A model generated the notes under the pieces. It worked only from the letters and a program-made list of their open reading frames with translations. It was not told the origin of the DNA and searched no databases. Position numbers and translations under genes: made by a program. A stretch of DNA of 64,000 nucleotides from NCBI RefSeq assembly GCF_029961145.1, contig NZ_JASBRG010000007.1, positions 662,155 through 726,154 on the forward strand, given 5' to 3'. Positions 48,501 to 59,909 of the stretch are shown in pieces; position 1 is the stretch's first letter; each line of letters opens with the position of its first letter. Origin of the DNA: Pinibacter soli (GTDB taxonomy: Bacteria; Bacteroidota; Bacteroidia; Chitinophagales; Chitinophagaceae).

Positions 48501-49759
48501 ACGATAAAATAGAACGTATACTTTTCAACCTGGTTTCCAATGCGTTTAAGTTTACGCTGGAAGGCGGCAAAATTATTGTAGTTATTGAAAAGATACAACG
48601 ACAAAATAATGGTGACAAAACCTGGTTAAGTATTAAAGTGAAAGATTCAGGCATTGGCATTCCTGCAGATAAACAGGAAAAAATATTTGAACGGTTTTTC
48701 CAAAACACTACTTCTGCTGCGATACTTAACAAGGGCACAGGAATAGGCTTGTCGATTACCAAAGAGTTTGTAAAAATGCTGGATGGCGAAATAACTGTCG
48801 ACAGTGAGATGGGCAAAGGAAGTACGTTTACAGTTACTCTTCCCCTAACTGTTATTTCCGATGAAGCCATTCAAAGCAAACTGATACAAACAAAAGAGTT
48901 CGGGGAAGCTGATGCGGAAGAAATGATGCAAACGGATGCAAATAGCGCCGCTGAGAATGCAGAGAATCAACCTTCAGACTTACCGACGATCTTGATTGTT
49001 GAAGACAATGACGATCTGCGTTTCTATCTTAAAGACAACCTCAGGCTTCATTACAAAATACTGGAAGCAAGCAATGGTAAAGAAGGCTGGCAAAAGGCAC
49101 TGGCACAGCATCCGTTGTTAATCGTAAGTGACATCAGTATGCCTTATATGGATGGAATTGATCTGTGTAAAAAGATCAAAGCAGACAAACGCACCAATCA
49201 TATTCCTGTTATTCTATTGACGGCGCTTACGGGTGAAGAAGAACAATTAAAAGGACTGGAAACAGGCGCCAATGACTATATCCTGAAGCCATTTAATGTT
49301 GAAATGCTTATCGCTAAGATCAAGAATCTGCTTACTTTAAATAATACCGTAAAGAATACTTATTCGAAACAAATAAAAGTATTAACACCTGAAGTTCAAA
49401 TAGAATCGGAAGATGAGCGCTTGATGAACGAGGTGATGAAATATTTGGATGAAAATTTAACGGACACACAATTGTCGGTTGAAGCACTAAGCAGGCAGGT
49501 TGGCATGTCAAGAAGTTCCCTGTATAGCAGGTTGCTTGAACTTACGGGGCAGACACCGGTTGAATTCATCCGTTCCGTAAAACTGGACAAGGCGGCAGTA
49601 CTACTGGAGAAAAGCGACATGAACATTGCTCAGATAGCCTACTCCGTTGGTTTTGCAACACCTAATTATTTTGCGAAATCATTTAAGGCAAAGTTCAATA
49701 TGCTTCCATCGGAGTATATCAACAATAAAAGAAATGGTAATAAAAAAGTGTCGGCTTAG
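45575..49759 (+). CDS. Hybrid two-component system sensor/regulator (HTCS)
   Basis: 1394 residues from the ATG at 45575; eight more codons upstream are possible. Order: signal anchor (about 10-33); a periplasmic sensor of two seven-bladed reg_prop propellers (about 35-730; many copies of the IWVGT or MWIAT motif); Y_Y_Y domain (about 735-800); transmembrane helix (about 807-828); HisKA with His873 in NLSHEFRTP; HATPase with NLVSNAFKF, DSGIGIP and GTGIGLS; receiver with phospho-acceptor Asp1186 in VSDISMPYMDG; and a C-terminal AraC-type helix-turn-helix (about 1280-1390). HTCS proteins bind a specific oligosaccharide in the periplasm and switch on the adjacent locus. It is the only plus-strand gene in the xylan region and so the prime regulator candidate. 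Confidence 0.95.
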   Translation: MIFRTNCFKLLYFRKTSVTLIVFLTLFNLLNAQQRFNFTPLSTSGGLHSSTVNAIIKDKFGLMWFATDDGLAKFDGTNFTLYRNKDNDPKSLQANEIPALYEDRNGTIWVGTSGGSLSMYDRKNDNFYNFSAGAEPNSIGNNVVKAITSDHDGKIWVGHYQGLDLIDPVTLKVSPFVGGDKKPFKVTTICLLEDSRDRMWVGTSEGIFVFDKQHKQLGHFVNDPTNPHSVCNNVIRYLAEDNKGNIWIATTNGLCMTDANINGFTTYKHDGSKPNTISGNEVNALAVDDQNRIWVGSSAGLDILHVVTGQAESISYDKGNGQTLRLKDVNSIHIEKDGLYWIGTYRNGIIKYDSHLNLFNLVQNDPFNKNGLPGPVVTSFAEGPRGKIYVGTDVGGVSLFDPATRTFQHIDLVSTLKGYDKGLRIVSLLMTKRNELLVGTYLDGLFVYNVSSGKYKQLLKGSNSVLNSNDIFCLYQDSKGQIWIGTNGEGVIVLNESFELVARYTRNPAGPTDIKMAMNQYIRDFREDRAGNMWIATHGGGMAKLNPATHELTVYSTYKSKLPGDKIFSVLEDKRGDIWTGSYGGGMGLLDKKTDKFIIFSEQNGLLNNNIYKIIEDKNGLLWLSTNEGICSFDPFTRKFSQYTFHNSVQHNNFVRGAGLLASNGTIYMGGLDGFNYFDPTSLKKNTNAPSVLFTDLRISNKSVTPSDKGPIKENISITGRIDLDYKQNFAISFVGLNYTAPEQNQYAYRLEGFEKEWNYTGNTNTASYTNLDPGEYVLHVKASNNDGVWNDKGKTIRIIVHPPFWRTAYAYAFYTLCTFGLLLFIRYKGIQKVKRKFLEQQQRMEREQERRETERIRELDRLKIKFITNLSHEFRTPISLILGPIDTLLRKEKDEHSFTQLKMIKQNGRRLLNLVNQLLDFRKMEEQELKLQSSDGEFISFAHEVTDSFRDMSERKKISLSFDSNVHKLFARFDHDKIERILFNLVSNAFKFTLEGGKIIVVIEKIQRQNNGDKTWLSIKVKDSGIGIPADKQEKIFERFFQNTTSAAILNKGTGIGLSITKEFVKMLDGEITVDSEMGKGSTFTVTLPLTVISDEAIQSKLIQTKEFGEADAEEMMQTDANSAAENAENQPSDLPTILIVEDNDDLRFYLKDNLRLHYKILEASNGKEGWQKALAQHPLLIVSDISMPYMDGIDLCKKIKADKRTNHIPVILLTALTGEEEQLKGLETGANDYILKPFNVEMLIAKIKNLLTLNNTVKNTYSKQIKVLTPEVQIESEDERLMNEVMKYLDENLTDTQLSVEALSRQVGMSRSSLYSRLLELTGQTPVEFIRSVKLDKAAVLLEKSDMNIAQIAYSVGFATPNYFAKSFKAKFNMLPSEYINNKRNGNKKVSA

Positions 49760-49818
49760 TCAACGGATTGACGCAGACAGACACCTTTATTTGTTTTCAC
49801 ATACAATATCATAGTGAA

Positions 49819-52169
<2,351 letters not shown>

Positions 52170-52476
52170 AAATTATGCGACTCTTTTTTACTTTAAATAA
52201 TGGTAATATGGGAAACAAAACCCTGGCATGACACCATGCCTGATGATACCATGCAAACTATAAGATGTTCGTGGGAACCAGCGGAAGAATTGTTTTAAAT
52301 AAGAATAGAAATGTTTAATGTTCGTTTATTAGTTGTCACGTCCTTTCGCAGTGCCGCTAATTTTCCATGAGTTCACATATCTTCAGGGGGCTTGCGCAGG
52401 CAGCAAAAGTCTTGCCCTATAAAACGATAAACGGGTGGGAAAACTCCGCACCCGCTATCTTGTTTTATGATCAAGC
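52170..52476. other. Gap between GH98 and GH43-CBM6
   Basis: No gene. ATGTTCG occurs at 52265-52271 and 52318-52324; the terminator-like hairpin at 52431-52455 ends the GH98 message. The two downstream genes therefore may have their own promoter here. Confidence 0.5.
52431..52455 (-). terminator. Probable terminator of the GH98 gene
   Basis: On the minus strand GCGGGTG (52455-52449) pairs with the CACCCGT (52437-52431) about eleven bases later, followed by TTATCGTTTTAT. It lies 22 bases after the GH98 stop. Confidence 0.5.
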
Positions 52477-55400
52477 CTATTCAATCATTAAACGCAAAGG
52501 TTGTTCATTGTTGATGGAAACAAAATACATTCCCGGTGGCAGGTCTTTTATCAGGTTGACCTGTATGGGTCCTGAAGCGTACTCCCTGATGTTTTCAATG
52601 TATACTACCTGGCCGCTCAGATTCGTAATCTTGACAACTATGCCATGTCGTGTATCTACTCCTGAAGCCGGAACAATATTGAATGTTCGTTTTGCAGGAT
52701 TAGGATAAACACTTGTCGCAGTAATTACAGGGGTTGTATGCTGCATCAGCCTTATGCTTTGACTGGATAACAATCCGGTTGCAGGTTCTGTGCCATAGAT
52801 CAGGTTGGTTCCGTTGTACACTGTCACCCGCGTGTTCTCGGAAAGTGCTACAGAAGGCAGTCTGTACGAATAATCATTTCGCTGATCAAAGGCACTCCAG
52901 TCCTGTTTAGCGATCCGGTAATTGATGTCTCCCGAGCCTGCTTTCGGATACAGGCTGCCAAGTGACGATGCAAAACTAAACTCGATATAGGTATCCGCAC
53001 TGTCGGTTGTTGAAGGAACGGTTACAAATTTTGCACTCACTTTGTCGTTGCCAATTTTCGCATAGTCGATCCAATAATTAAGCAAAGAGCTGCTTTCCCT
53101 TGTGAACCAGTAACGAACTTTCAAATCGCTGTAAGCTATTGGTTGGTTGCCTTCATTATTCAACTGCAAAGTGCTGCCGATTGTATTTTTTGCACCAGAC
53201 TTGCTTTGCGTATATGCTTTTACAATTAGTAATTGCTCAGCTATCGGGGGTTCGGTTCCCCACACCAACACGCCATTGCGATAAATTGTTATTTTATCAT
53301 TAGATGCGTAAGGAGCTGCGGGTACATAAGAATAATCATCTGCTTCGCTAAACACTGACCAATCGCCGTTCGCAAAACGTGTTTGAATCACACCTGTATT
53401 TCCCGACGCTGTTACATTACCAGCAGATGGAAGGAACGAGTATTGCATGTAGCCATAACCTCCTTGTCGTGCTGGAGACGCCGGCACATATTGCATTGCT
53501 ACTTTACTGTTGCCCATTTGTGCATAGTCAACCCAGCTATTAATAGTACCGGTGAAATTTTCCGGCGTGAACCAGTAACGAACTGTAAGCTGTTGCAACG
53601 CAACCGGACTAGCGCCATTGTTTACAATTTTGAAATAAGGTTTGATCACATTGTTAGAACCATTGCCGCCATCGCCGTCACTGTATTGCAATGCAATATG
53701 GAGGCTATTCACTACCATCACTCTTGATGCTGTATCTGCATCATACTGGTTATTACCAGGCTGTATCGCAATGATCGTATCGGTGCCCGGCGTAAGCATG
53801 GTAACATAGCCATTGTCAATAGTTGCAATGCCTGTGTTGGTGATGCTGTAAATAACCGGCAATCCTGAACTAGCAGTGGCTGTGAGCGGAAAGGCCGTGT
53901 CACCAATCAATTTTGGAGAAATGCTGTCAAACAAAATGTGCTGCAATTTACCTTGAATGCTCAGGATTTTGGTGTCGGCAGCAGGCAACAACACATCATC
54001 ACCCGGTTGATTGGCTGTGATGGTAACCGTGCCCTTCTTCAATATCTGTACCCAATCTCCGGCGATTCTTGCAGTCGTCGTATCACTGCTGGTAAATGCA
54101 ACCGGGCGGCCTGATGAGGCAGTTGCATGCAACTGGAAGGCTGTGTCTCCTGCTGTCTTAATAGGTATCGTATCCATCACCAAAGTTTGAGGCACGGGTA
54201 CGAGTGAACGATAAGTGATATTGTCCATATAGAAATTGAATCCCGGAGAACTCAACCCCCATACAAGTTGTGTTGATCCTGTAGCAAATGCATCTGCTGC
54301 TGCATCTGTAGCAATAGAGCCGATGTTCCAGTTAATACTATCGGTCGAATATTCGAATTTCAAATTCACAGGGGCATTACCTTTTGCAGAAGCACGATAC
54401 CAAATATTTTGACCCACTGCAGGAATAAGCGTACTTACTGCGGTGTTCACTAACGTATTTAATGACGTTGCACTGGTAGAACGATATATCCTGAACTCGG
54501 TGCGTGAACTGCCTGCATTGTAAGCAATAAACACGTACCCATTTTTCATTCCCTGAACGTAACCTGTTGTTGCGGTTCCCTCAGTACCAGTTCCTCTCAA
54601 CAGGCAACCTGCTTTATAATCGATGCCAGAAGTACCAATGTTTTGTTTCCATGTAACAGAGTAATCTGTAGCGTCAGTTGGGAAGAGGTTCAAATTCGCA
54701 ACGCCTGTACCATTTCTTGTGCCTCCTGTATAAGCTCTGAAACGGTTGCTGCTAGCACCCTGTGCATCTGTGTAAGAAGCAATACCTGCAGTCGCCCCAT
54801 TCGCTGTGCCAATTGTGATGTTGGCAGCAGGCGGATTTTGGGCGATGGAGGAAGCAATGTCTTGTGAGAAAGAATATATCCTGTTGGAGGTTACAATCCC
54901 TGCAACTGTTATCGTTTTATCCGTTGCTTTCACAGATGAAATAACCATAGTTCCCTGGTATTTATTTTCTGCAAGTCCTGTTTTCAAACGAACAAAGATG
55001 ATGGTTGAATCAACTGTTCCGTTGTTGTTGCCCAACGTGACCGATGCATCAAAATTATCTGATGCCGTCCTCGAAATTTCAAAATTAGCAGGCGCCGTGA
55101 TGGTGATATCACCGGCAAGCGGATGTCCCCATGCAATGAAGGAAACGGCCGCAGAATTGTTGGCAGCAAATGTGCTGTAACCAAGACCAGTAATGGCTGT
55201 TGCAGACGTGCTCACAAAAGCATTCGAAGCTATATTTCCACTTACATCCAGGCTTTTATTGTCTGCCCCTAATGAACTAAGATTGATGGTACCTGTATAA
55301 ATTCCGGCAACTAATCCTGCAGTCATTCTTACATACACGGTTGTCGTTGCCAGTACTGAATCTGTTGGCGTAAGACCAATAGCACTAGTATAACCAGCAC

Positions 55401-58400
55401 CTTCAGCAAGAGAAATTTCAAAGTTTGCAGGAGCTGTTACCACAACATTTTGCGCAAGCCTGCTGCCCGATACAAAGAACGAACGTACTGCTGCGTTACC
55501 GCCCGGCAAAACATATCCAAGATCGTTAATTGCGGCAGATGTTGTTGCAACGAGATTTGGCTTTACCACCGATCCTTTCAGTGTAATAACCTTGTCAAAA
55601 CCACTTGGCTGGCTTGCATAACTGAATGTAAGATTACCTCCATAATCAGCCGCCGAAAGACCTTGTTTCATGCGTACATTAACAGTGGTAAAATCCAGGT
55701 TGCCGCCCGTTGGAGACAAGGCAAGTGTATTCGCATAACCGCTTGTTGCTTGTTTCGATACTTCGAAAGTGGCAGGTGCTATGATAAGCAAACTATCAGT
55801 GAGTTTGGCACCGGATACTGTAAATGATTTACTGGCTGAAGGACCGCTTCCTTCTGTAGATGCAAAACCAGAAAGCACAGCATCAGACACAGTAATATCA
55901 GCGGCTTGTGGTGCAGCGTTCATGGTAATGTTGTCTATATAAAAATCATAGCTGGCCGCTGCCAGCCCCCATACAAATTGTGTAGAGCCACTTGTATAAG
56001 TTGGAGTAGCCGCGTCCGAGGTTTGAGCGCCGGTGCTCCAGGTTAGGCTATCAGTTGAGTATTCCAATTTCAAGGTAACGGGATTAGTGCCTGTTGCGGT
56101 TGCCCTATACCACATTGGCTTGTTTGCAACAGGAGCCGCGCCAGCACTTGCATTCACCAGCATGGTAAGACTGGTAGCTGCCGTGGAACGGTATATCCTG
56201 AACTGCGGACTAGACACCCCCGAATTATAAACAATGAAAACATAGCCTTGTTTAAGTCCCTGAACATACCCCGTAGTGGCAGTCCCTGCAGGGTTGGTAC
56301 CTCTTAGCAATACACCGTTCTTATATTCCTTACCGGCAGCGGGTGCTTCAAGCACTTGTTTCCAGCTAACAGAATAATTGCTTGCATCAGTTGGAAACAG
56401 GTCGAGGTTCAATGCGCCAGTAGCATTTCTTGCACCACCGCTGTACGCTTTCAGGTAGTTACTAGTACCGCTCAGGTCAGTGCGCGACACAACACCCGCT
56501 GTTGCACCGTTACTAGTTCCGGTGGTAATATTGGCTGCAGGAGGATCTGTTGGTGCTATACCGGCAACATCGTCTGTGAAGCTGTAAATTTTCTGCAAGG
56601 TCACACTGCCACTAACACTGATATTCACTACATTTTCTCCATCAGTAGCGGTTACTGCCGCTTTGAAAATACCAGAAGACAATCCTGATTTTAATCGTAC
56701 GTAAACAGCAGCTGCAGGCAAGGAATCGTTTACCGGCGACAAGCTAAATGTGCCTTTATATACCGATGTATCGCTCAGTGAAATTTCATAGCCTGATGGC
56801 GCAGTTATGATAACATTTGATTTCAGCGACTGCCCGCTAATGATAAAGCGCTGGCTTGAAGACGGACCTTTTCCTTCAGCATAACTGAACCCTTCGAGGG
56901 AACCGATATTGGCGGAGAGTTTAGGAGCATCATACGTTATATTATCCATCGCCCATGAGAAATTGTTGGCACCAAAACCCCACAATAGTTGTGACGTACC
57001 GCTGCCATAAGTGTTGTCGGTGAAGGTAGCTGTTTTTCCTCCCTCCCACGAGATGCTGTCTTTGGAGCATTCAAATTTCAGGGTGTTGCCGAAAGCTGTT
57101 GCACGGTACCACGTTGGACTATTAGCAGTCACGGTGAAAGATGATGTGTAATTTGCCTGTGCATTGATTCCAGCAGAGCTCACAATGTAAGGTCGAAGTG
57201 AAACTGTATTATCTCCGTTATTTTCTGTTACAAAAAGATAACCTTGTTTCATGCCTGTAGCATAAGAGGAAGAACCACTACCACGCAGCAACACTGCTTT
57301 TTTTCCACCTGCGGTCGATGCAAACTCTTTCCACGTGATGCTGTAATTGGAAGCCGCCGCAAAAAGATCAAGATCAATTACGCCAGTGCCGTTAACAATT
57401 CCGTTTGAATAAGCTTTTAATGCATTGCTTCTATTACCTAAAGCATCAGTGTAAGACACAACGCCCGCTGTTCCTGCTTTTAAAGTAGTTACGAGTGCAG
57501 CAGGATTGGTTGCGACCGTGGTTGCGGTATCACTATTGAAATGATACATATCCACAGAACCTGCAGACAAAACAAAGTTGTCAATATTCATGCTCACTGA
57601 AGCTGAGGCTTTTGCTCTTAACTCAAGGGTATTGACGCCCGTTCTTAATACAACAGCTTGTGCATTGATTTTCCAATCACTTGCTGTAGACGTTTGTGTA
57701 AATGTTGGTGTAGCAACTTTCACATCGTTTACATAGAGATCAAGATTGGTAATATCATCGCCGGTTACAGAATATTTTGTTTGCAACAAATAAGCTCCGG
57801 GCTGCAGGACGTTCACTGTTTTACGAACGGCAGCAGAGGCGCTTGTTCCAAGTTGCAGATAACCCTGGCCCGTATAATTTCGGATACTACCAGAGTAACC
57901 ATTTTTTACAATCCCGGAAATATTTTTATAATCAAAAATTTCAGCTTCGTATTGGCGGGAACCTGCATACGCAGCCGGACGGTCAGGTGCAGCAAGGGTT
58001 GCTGGCGTGTACGTCGTTAACCGACCTATAGCTGTGCCGGAACAATTAATGGCAATATCCAACGGTCCATTGTGCATGATGGTTAGTGTGAAAACACTCC
58101 CCGACCAATTTCCGGAAAGACTGCTGGCCTGGTGGTTAGCCCTGTCTGTATAGGACCACGTTGGCTGTGATGTGCTGCCATAAATTTTGATCACATCTGT
58201 TTTAAGTACAGGGTTGATTTTATTATCGTAATTGTTCAGGTATATTTTTAACTGGTTAGAAGTTTCTTTTATTACCCCTGCAGTGTATTGTGAAAGCACC
58301 AGCTCCATGCTGTCCGCAGTGTTGTATTTAAATGGAATGCGTCCGTTTGCTGTTCTTACTGTTTTGTAAGGATTGTAAACTACCCAGCCATTTTCATGAC

Positions 58401-59763
58401 GACCCGCGTATATATCTCCTGAGTATTCCAGCGGAAACAGGTTGTCGAGTTCATTCGTTTTTGCATTCAAACTAGGCCAACGGTTGTTATAATCTGAGCG
58501 GTTTATTTTTACCGAAAAAGAATTTGCCGTTGCATCCGACAACTGGTAAACAGTTGGAATGGTGGGATACCGCCCTGATTTCTTGAAGAAAGTTTTATTA
58601 TTCTCGTAGTTGCCATCCATTGAATACAAACCTTGAAACAGGCTCTGCGGCGAACTATATATCGAATCCGCAGGGCCGCTATTCACATTATTGATGATGG
58701 CAACTTTTGTTCTCTTAATAAGTTCTTCGCGTGTAGGAATACGGACGGTACCATCAAGTACTTTGCGAAACAAATCGACACTTACATTATCGAATTGAGG
58801 GAAGGTATGCCAATTACGAGCGGTGTACCCGTTGGTTGTTGTTAAAGGACTGGTCTCTTCAAAACACTGTGTCCAGATCAATTCAGGGCCATCAACAACT
58901 GTTTCACCGGTAAGCATAGCGTGCTCCAATATAGGCGTTGCTGCCGTACCCATGGTAAAACTTCCGGAAGTATGTGTCCCGGTAGAATCGGTCCATCCGG
59001 TATCGTCATAACGGATACCATAGTTGCCGCTAAAGCCTGAAAGATAGGCACCAAGGCAAATGCTCTCCATATCGTACTGGTAGCCATTCTGGGTATATTT
59101 CTCACAAAGAATAAAATTTTTGGTGTATTGCTGGCAGGCCGATGCAAACGCAGGATTGCGTTTGAGCATCCCTATCGGGTTAATATTAGGACTATACTGG
59201 TTACCGCACCAGCTCGCAATTACAAAGCCGCCATACTTGTTACTCAATTTCAAAAGGTCCGCAAAATGCGTGATGCGGTCGTTCCATGCTACCGAAATGG
59301 GATCATTAGCTGCATCATATCCCCAGAATTGTTCAGCATAGTTAAAGCCTAGCAGGTTGGGATATGTTTTGTACAGATCCTCATAAACAGTCAAATCCTT
59401 TTCAGAGAACTGGGCTTGCGTCATGCCTCCGCTTGCCACCTGTACCGTTGCCCACATCCTGTTTTCAGCGCACACCCTTAACCACGATTTCACAGTCTCA
59501 TATCCATACTCCGCAATATTAAACCGTCCTGTGGAATCATGACTAATCGAAAGCGAGATGTTCATAACCACATAGGGTTTGACATCTGCGGGAATAAGAT
59601 CTATGATCTTTTGAGGATCAGGATAGTTCCACGTATCAATATGCATTAAATACATAGGACTGGAAGACGAAACAGGTCTTCGCAGCAGCACGTTGGAGGA
59701 TTGTGCCAGGGTACAAAATTGCACAATAGCGAACAATAAAAAAGTGGTAAAAATCTTTTTCAT
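52477..59763 (-). CDS. Giant T9SS-secreted GH98 enzyme with CBM3-like modules
   Basis: 2428 residues. Signal peptide 1-20. GH98 catalytic region about 35-580, beginning PMYLMHIDTWNYPDPQKIID. A CBM6/35-like beta-sandwich covers about 600-735. Then three concanavalin-like modules of about 220 residues (740-945, 1059-1285, 1628-1855) alternate with four Ig-like repeats of about 110 (950-1057, 1290-1627). Two bacterial Ig-like (Big_2-type) repeats follow (about 1856-2025), then two CBM3-like modules (about 2026-2335, each with LTVRYWF or LKVRYWF). A T9SS type A sorting domain ends the protein (2351-2428, SVYPNPAKRTFNI to MIE). GH98 includes blood-group endo-galactosidases and, in xylan loci, endo-xylanases; context favours xylanase. 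Export is outer-membrane T9SS, so it works outside the cell or attached to it. Confidence 0.88.
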   Translation of the reverse strand: MKKIFTTFLLFAIVQFCTLAQSSNVLLRRPVSSSSPMYLMHIDTWNYPDPQKIIDLIPADVKPYVVMNISLSISHDSTGRFNIAEYGYETVKSWLRVCAENRMWATVQVASGGMTQAQFSEKDLTVYEDLYKTYPNLLGFNYAEQFWGYDAANDPISVAWNDRITHFADLLKLSNKYGGFVIASWCGNQYSPNINPIGMLKRNPAFASACQQYTKNFILCEKYTQNGYQYDMESICLGAYLSGFSGNYGIRYDDTGWTDSTGTHTSGSFTMGTAATPILEHAMLTGETVVDGPELIWTQCFEETSPLTTTNGYTARNWHTFPQFDNVSVDLFRKVLDGTVRIPTREELIKRTKVAIINNVNSGPADSIYSSPQSLFQGLYSMDGNYENNKTFFKKSGRYPTIPTVYQLSDATANSFSVKINRSDYNNRWPSLNAKTNELDNLFPLEYSGDIYAGRHENGWVVYNPYKTVRTANGRIPFKYNTADSMELVLSQYTAGVIKETSNQLKIYLNNYDNKINPVLKTDVIKIYGSTSQPTWSYTDRANHQASSLSGNWSGSVFTLTIMHNGPLDIAINCSGTAIGRLTTYTPATLAAPDRPAAYAGSRQYEAEIFDYKNISGIVKNGYSGSIRNYTGQGYLQLGTSASAAVRKTVNVLQPGAYLLQTKYSVTGDDITNLDLYVNDVKVATPTFTQTSTASDWKINAQAVVLRTGVNTLELRAKASASVSMNIDNFVLSAGSVDMYHFNSDTATTVATNPAALVTTLKAGTAGVVSYTDALGNRSNALKAYSNGIVNGTGVIDLDLFAAASNYSITWKEFASTAGGKKAVLLRGSGSSSYATGMKQGYLFVTENNGDNTVSLRPYIVSSAGINAQANYTSSFTVTANSPTWYRATAFGNTLKFECSKDSISWEGGKTATFTDNTYGSGTSQLLWGFGANNFSWAMDNITYDAPKLSANIGSLEGFSYAEGKGPSSSQRFIISGQSLKSNVIITAPSGYEISLSDTSVYKGTFSLSPVNDSLPAAAVYVRLKSGLSSGIFKAAVTATDGENVVNISVSGSVTLQKIYSFTDDVAGIAPTDPPAANITTGTSNGATAGVVSRTDLSGTSNYLKAYSGGARNATGALNLDLFPTDASNYSVSWKQVLEAPAAGKEYKNGVLLRGTNPAGTATTGYVQGLKQGYVFIVYNSGVSSPQFRIYRSTAATSLTMLVNASAGAAPVANKPMWYRATATGTNPVTLKLEYSTDSLTWSTGAQTSDAATPTYTSGSTQFVWGLAAASYDFYIDNITMNAAPQAADITVSDAVLSGFASTEGSGPSASKSFTVSGAKLTDSLLIIAPATFEVSKQATSGYANTLALSPTGGNLDFTTVNVRMKQGLSAADYGGNLTFSYASQPSGFDKVITLKGSVVKPNLVATTSAAINDLGYVLPGGNAAVRSFFVSGSRLAQNVVVTAPANFEISLAEGAGYTSAIGLTPTDSVLATTTVYVRMTAGLVAGIYTGTINLSSLGADNKSLDVSGNIASNAFVSTSATAITGLGYSTFAANNSAAVSFIAWGHPLAGDITITAPANFEISRTASDNFDASVTLGNNNGTVDSTIIFVRLKTGLAENKYQGTMVISSVKATDKTITVAGIVTSNRIYSFSQDIASSIAQNPPAANITIGTANGATAGIASYTDAQGASSNRFRAYTGGTRNGTGVANLNLFPTDATDYSVTWKQNIGTSGIDYKAGCLLRGTGTEGTATTGYVQGMKNGYVFIAYNAGSSRTEFRIYRSTSATSLNTLVNTAVSTLIPAVGQNIWYRASAKGNAPVNLKFEYSTDSINWNIGSIATDAAADAFATGSTQLVWGLSSPGFNFYMDNITYRSLVPVPQTLVMDTIPIKTAGDTAFQLHATASSGRPVAFTSSDTTTARIAGDWVQILKKGTVTITANQPGDDVLLPAADTKILSIQGKLQHILFDSISPKLIGDTAFPLTATASSGLPVIYSITNTGIATIDNGYVTMLTPGTDTIIAIQPGNNQYDADTASRVMVVNSLHIALQYSDGDGGNGSNNVIKPYFKIVNNGASPVALQQLTVRYWFTPENFTGTINSWVDYAQMGNSKVAMQYVPASPARQGGYGYMQYSFLPSAGNVTASGNTGVIQTRFANGDWSVFSEADDYSYVPAAPYASNDKITIYRNGVLVWGTEPPIAEQLLIVKAYTQSKSGAKNTIGSTLQLNNEGNQPIAYSDLKVRYWFTRESSSLLNYWIDYAKIGNDKVSAKFVTVPSTTDSADTYIEFSFASSLGSLYPKAGSGDINYRIAKQDWSAFDQRNDYSYRLPSVALSENTRVTVYNGTNLIYGTEPATGLLSSQSIRLMQHTTPVITATSVYPNPAKRTFNIVPASGVDTRHGIVVKITNLSGQVVYIENIREYASGPIQVNLIKDLPPGMYFVSINNEQPLRLMIE

Positions 59764-59821
59764 TTTATATGGCTCTTGTTTGATTGAAGATTGTAAAATA
59801 GTACCGGAGGCAGTTGAAAGG

Positions 59822-59869
59822 GCCCAGGCTTTTCTACATCGACTGTATTTCCGATTAAAAAGCCTGGGC
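59822..59869 (-). promoter_or_regulatory. Long intercistronic hairpin before GH98
   Basis: GCCCAGGCTTTT (59822-59833) and AAAAGCCTGGGC (59858-59869) are perfect 12-bp complements with a 24-base loop, in the 146-base gap between the DUF1735 lipoprotein and GH98. It may act as a partial terminator or an RNA processing/stability site that sets the ratio of surface proteins to the giant enzyme. Confidence 0.5.
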
Positions 59870-59909
59870 TTTACTATTCAACAAATTCATAGAATAATGT
59901 GCAAAAAGG

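Noticed and set aside
53500-57500. Repeated DNA inside GH98 considered as a CRISPR-like or transposon repeat
   Set aside because: The repetition is at protein-module level in a single open frame and lacks short identical repeats with unique spacers.
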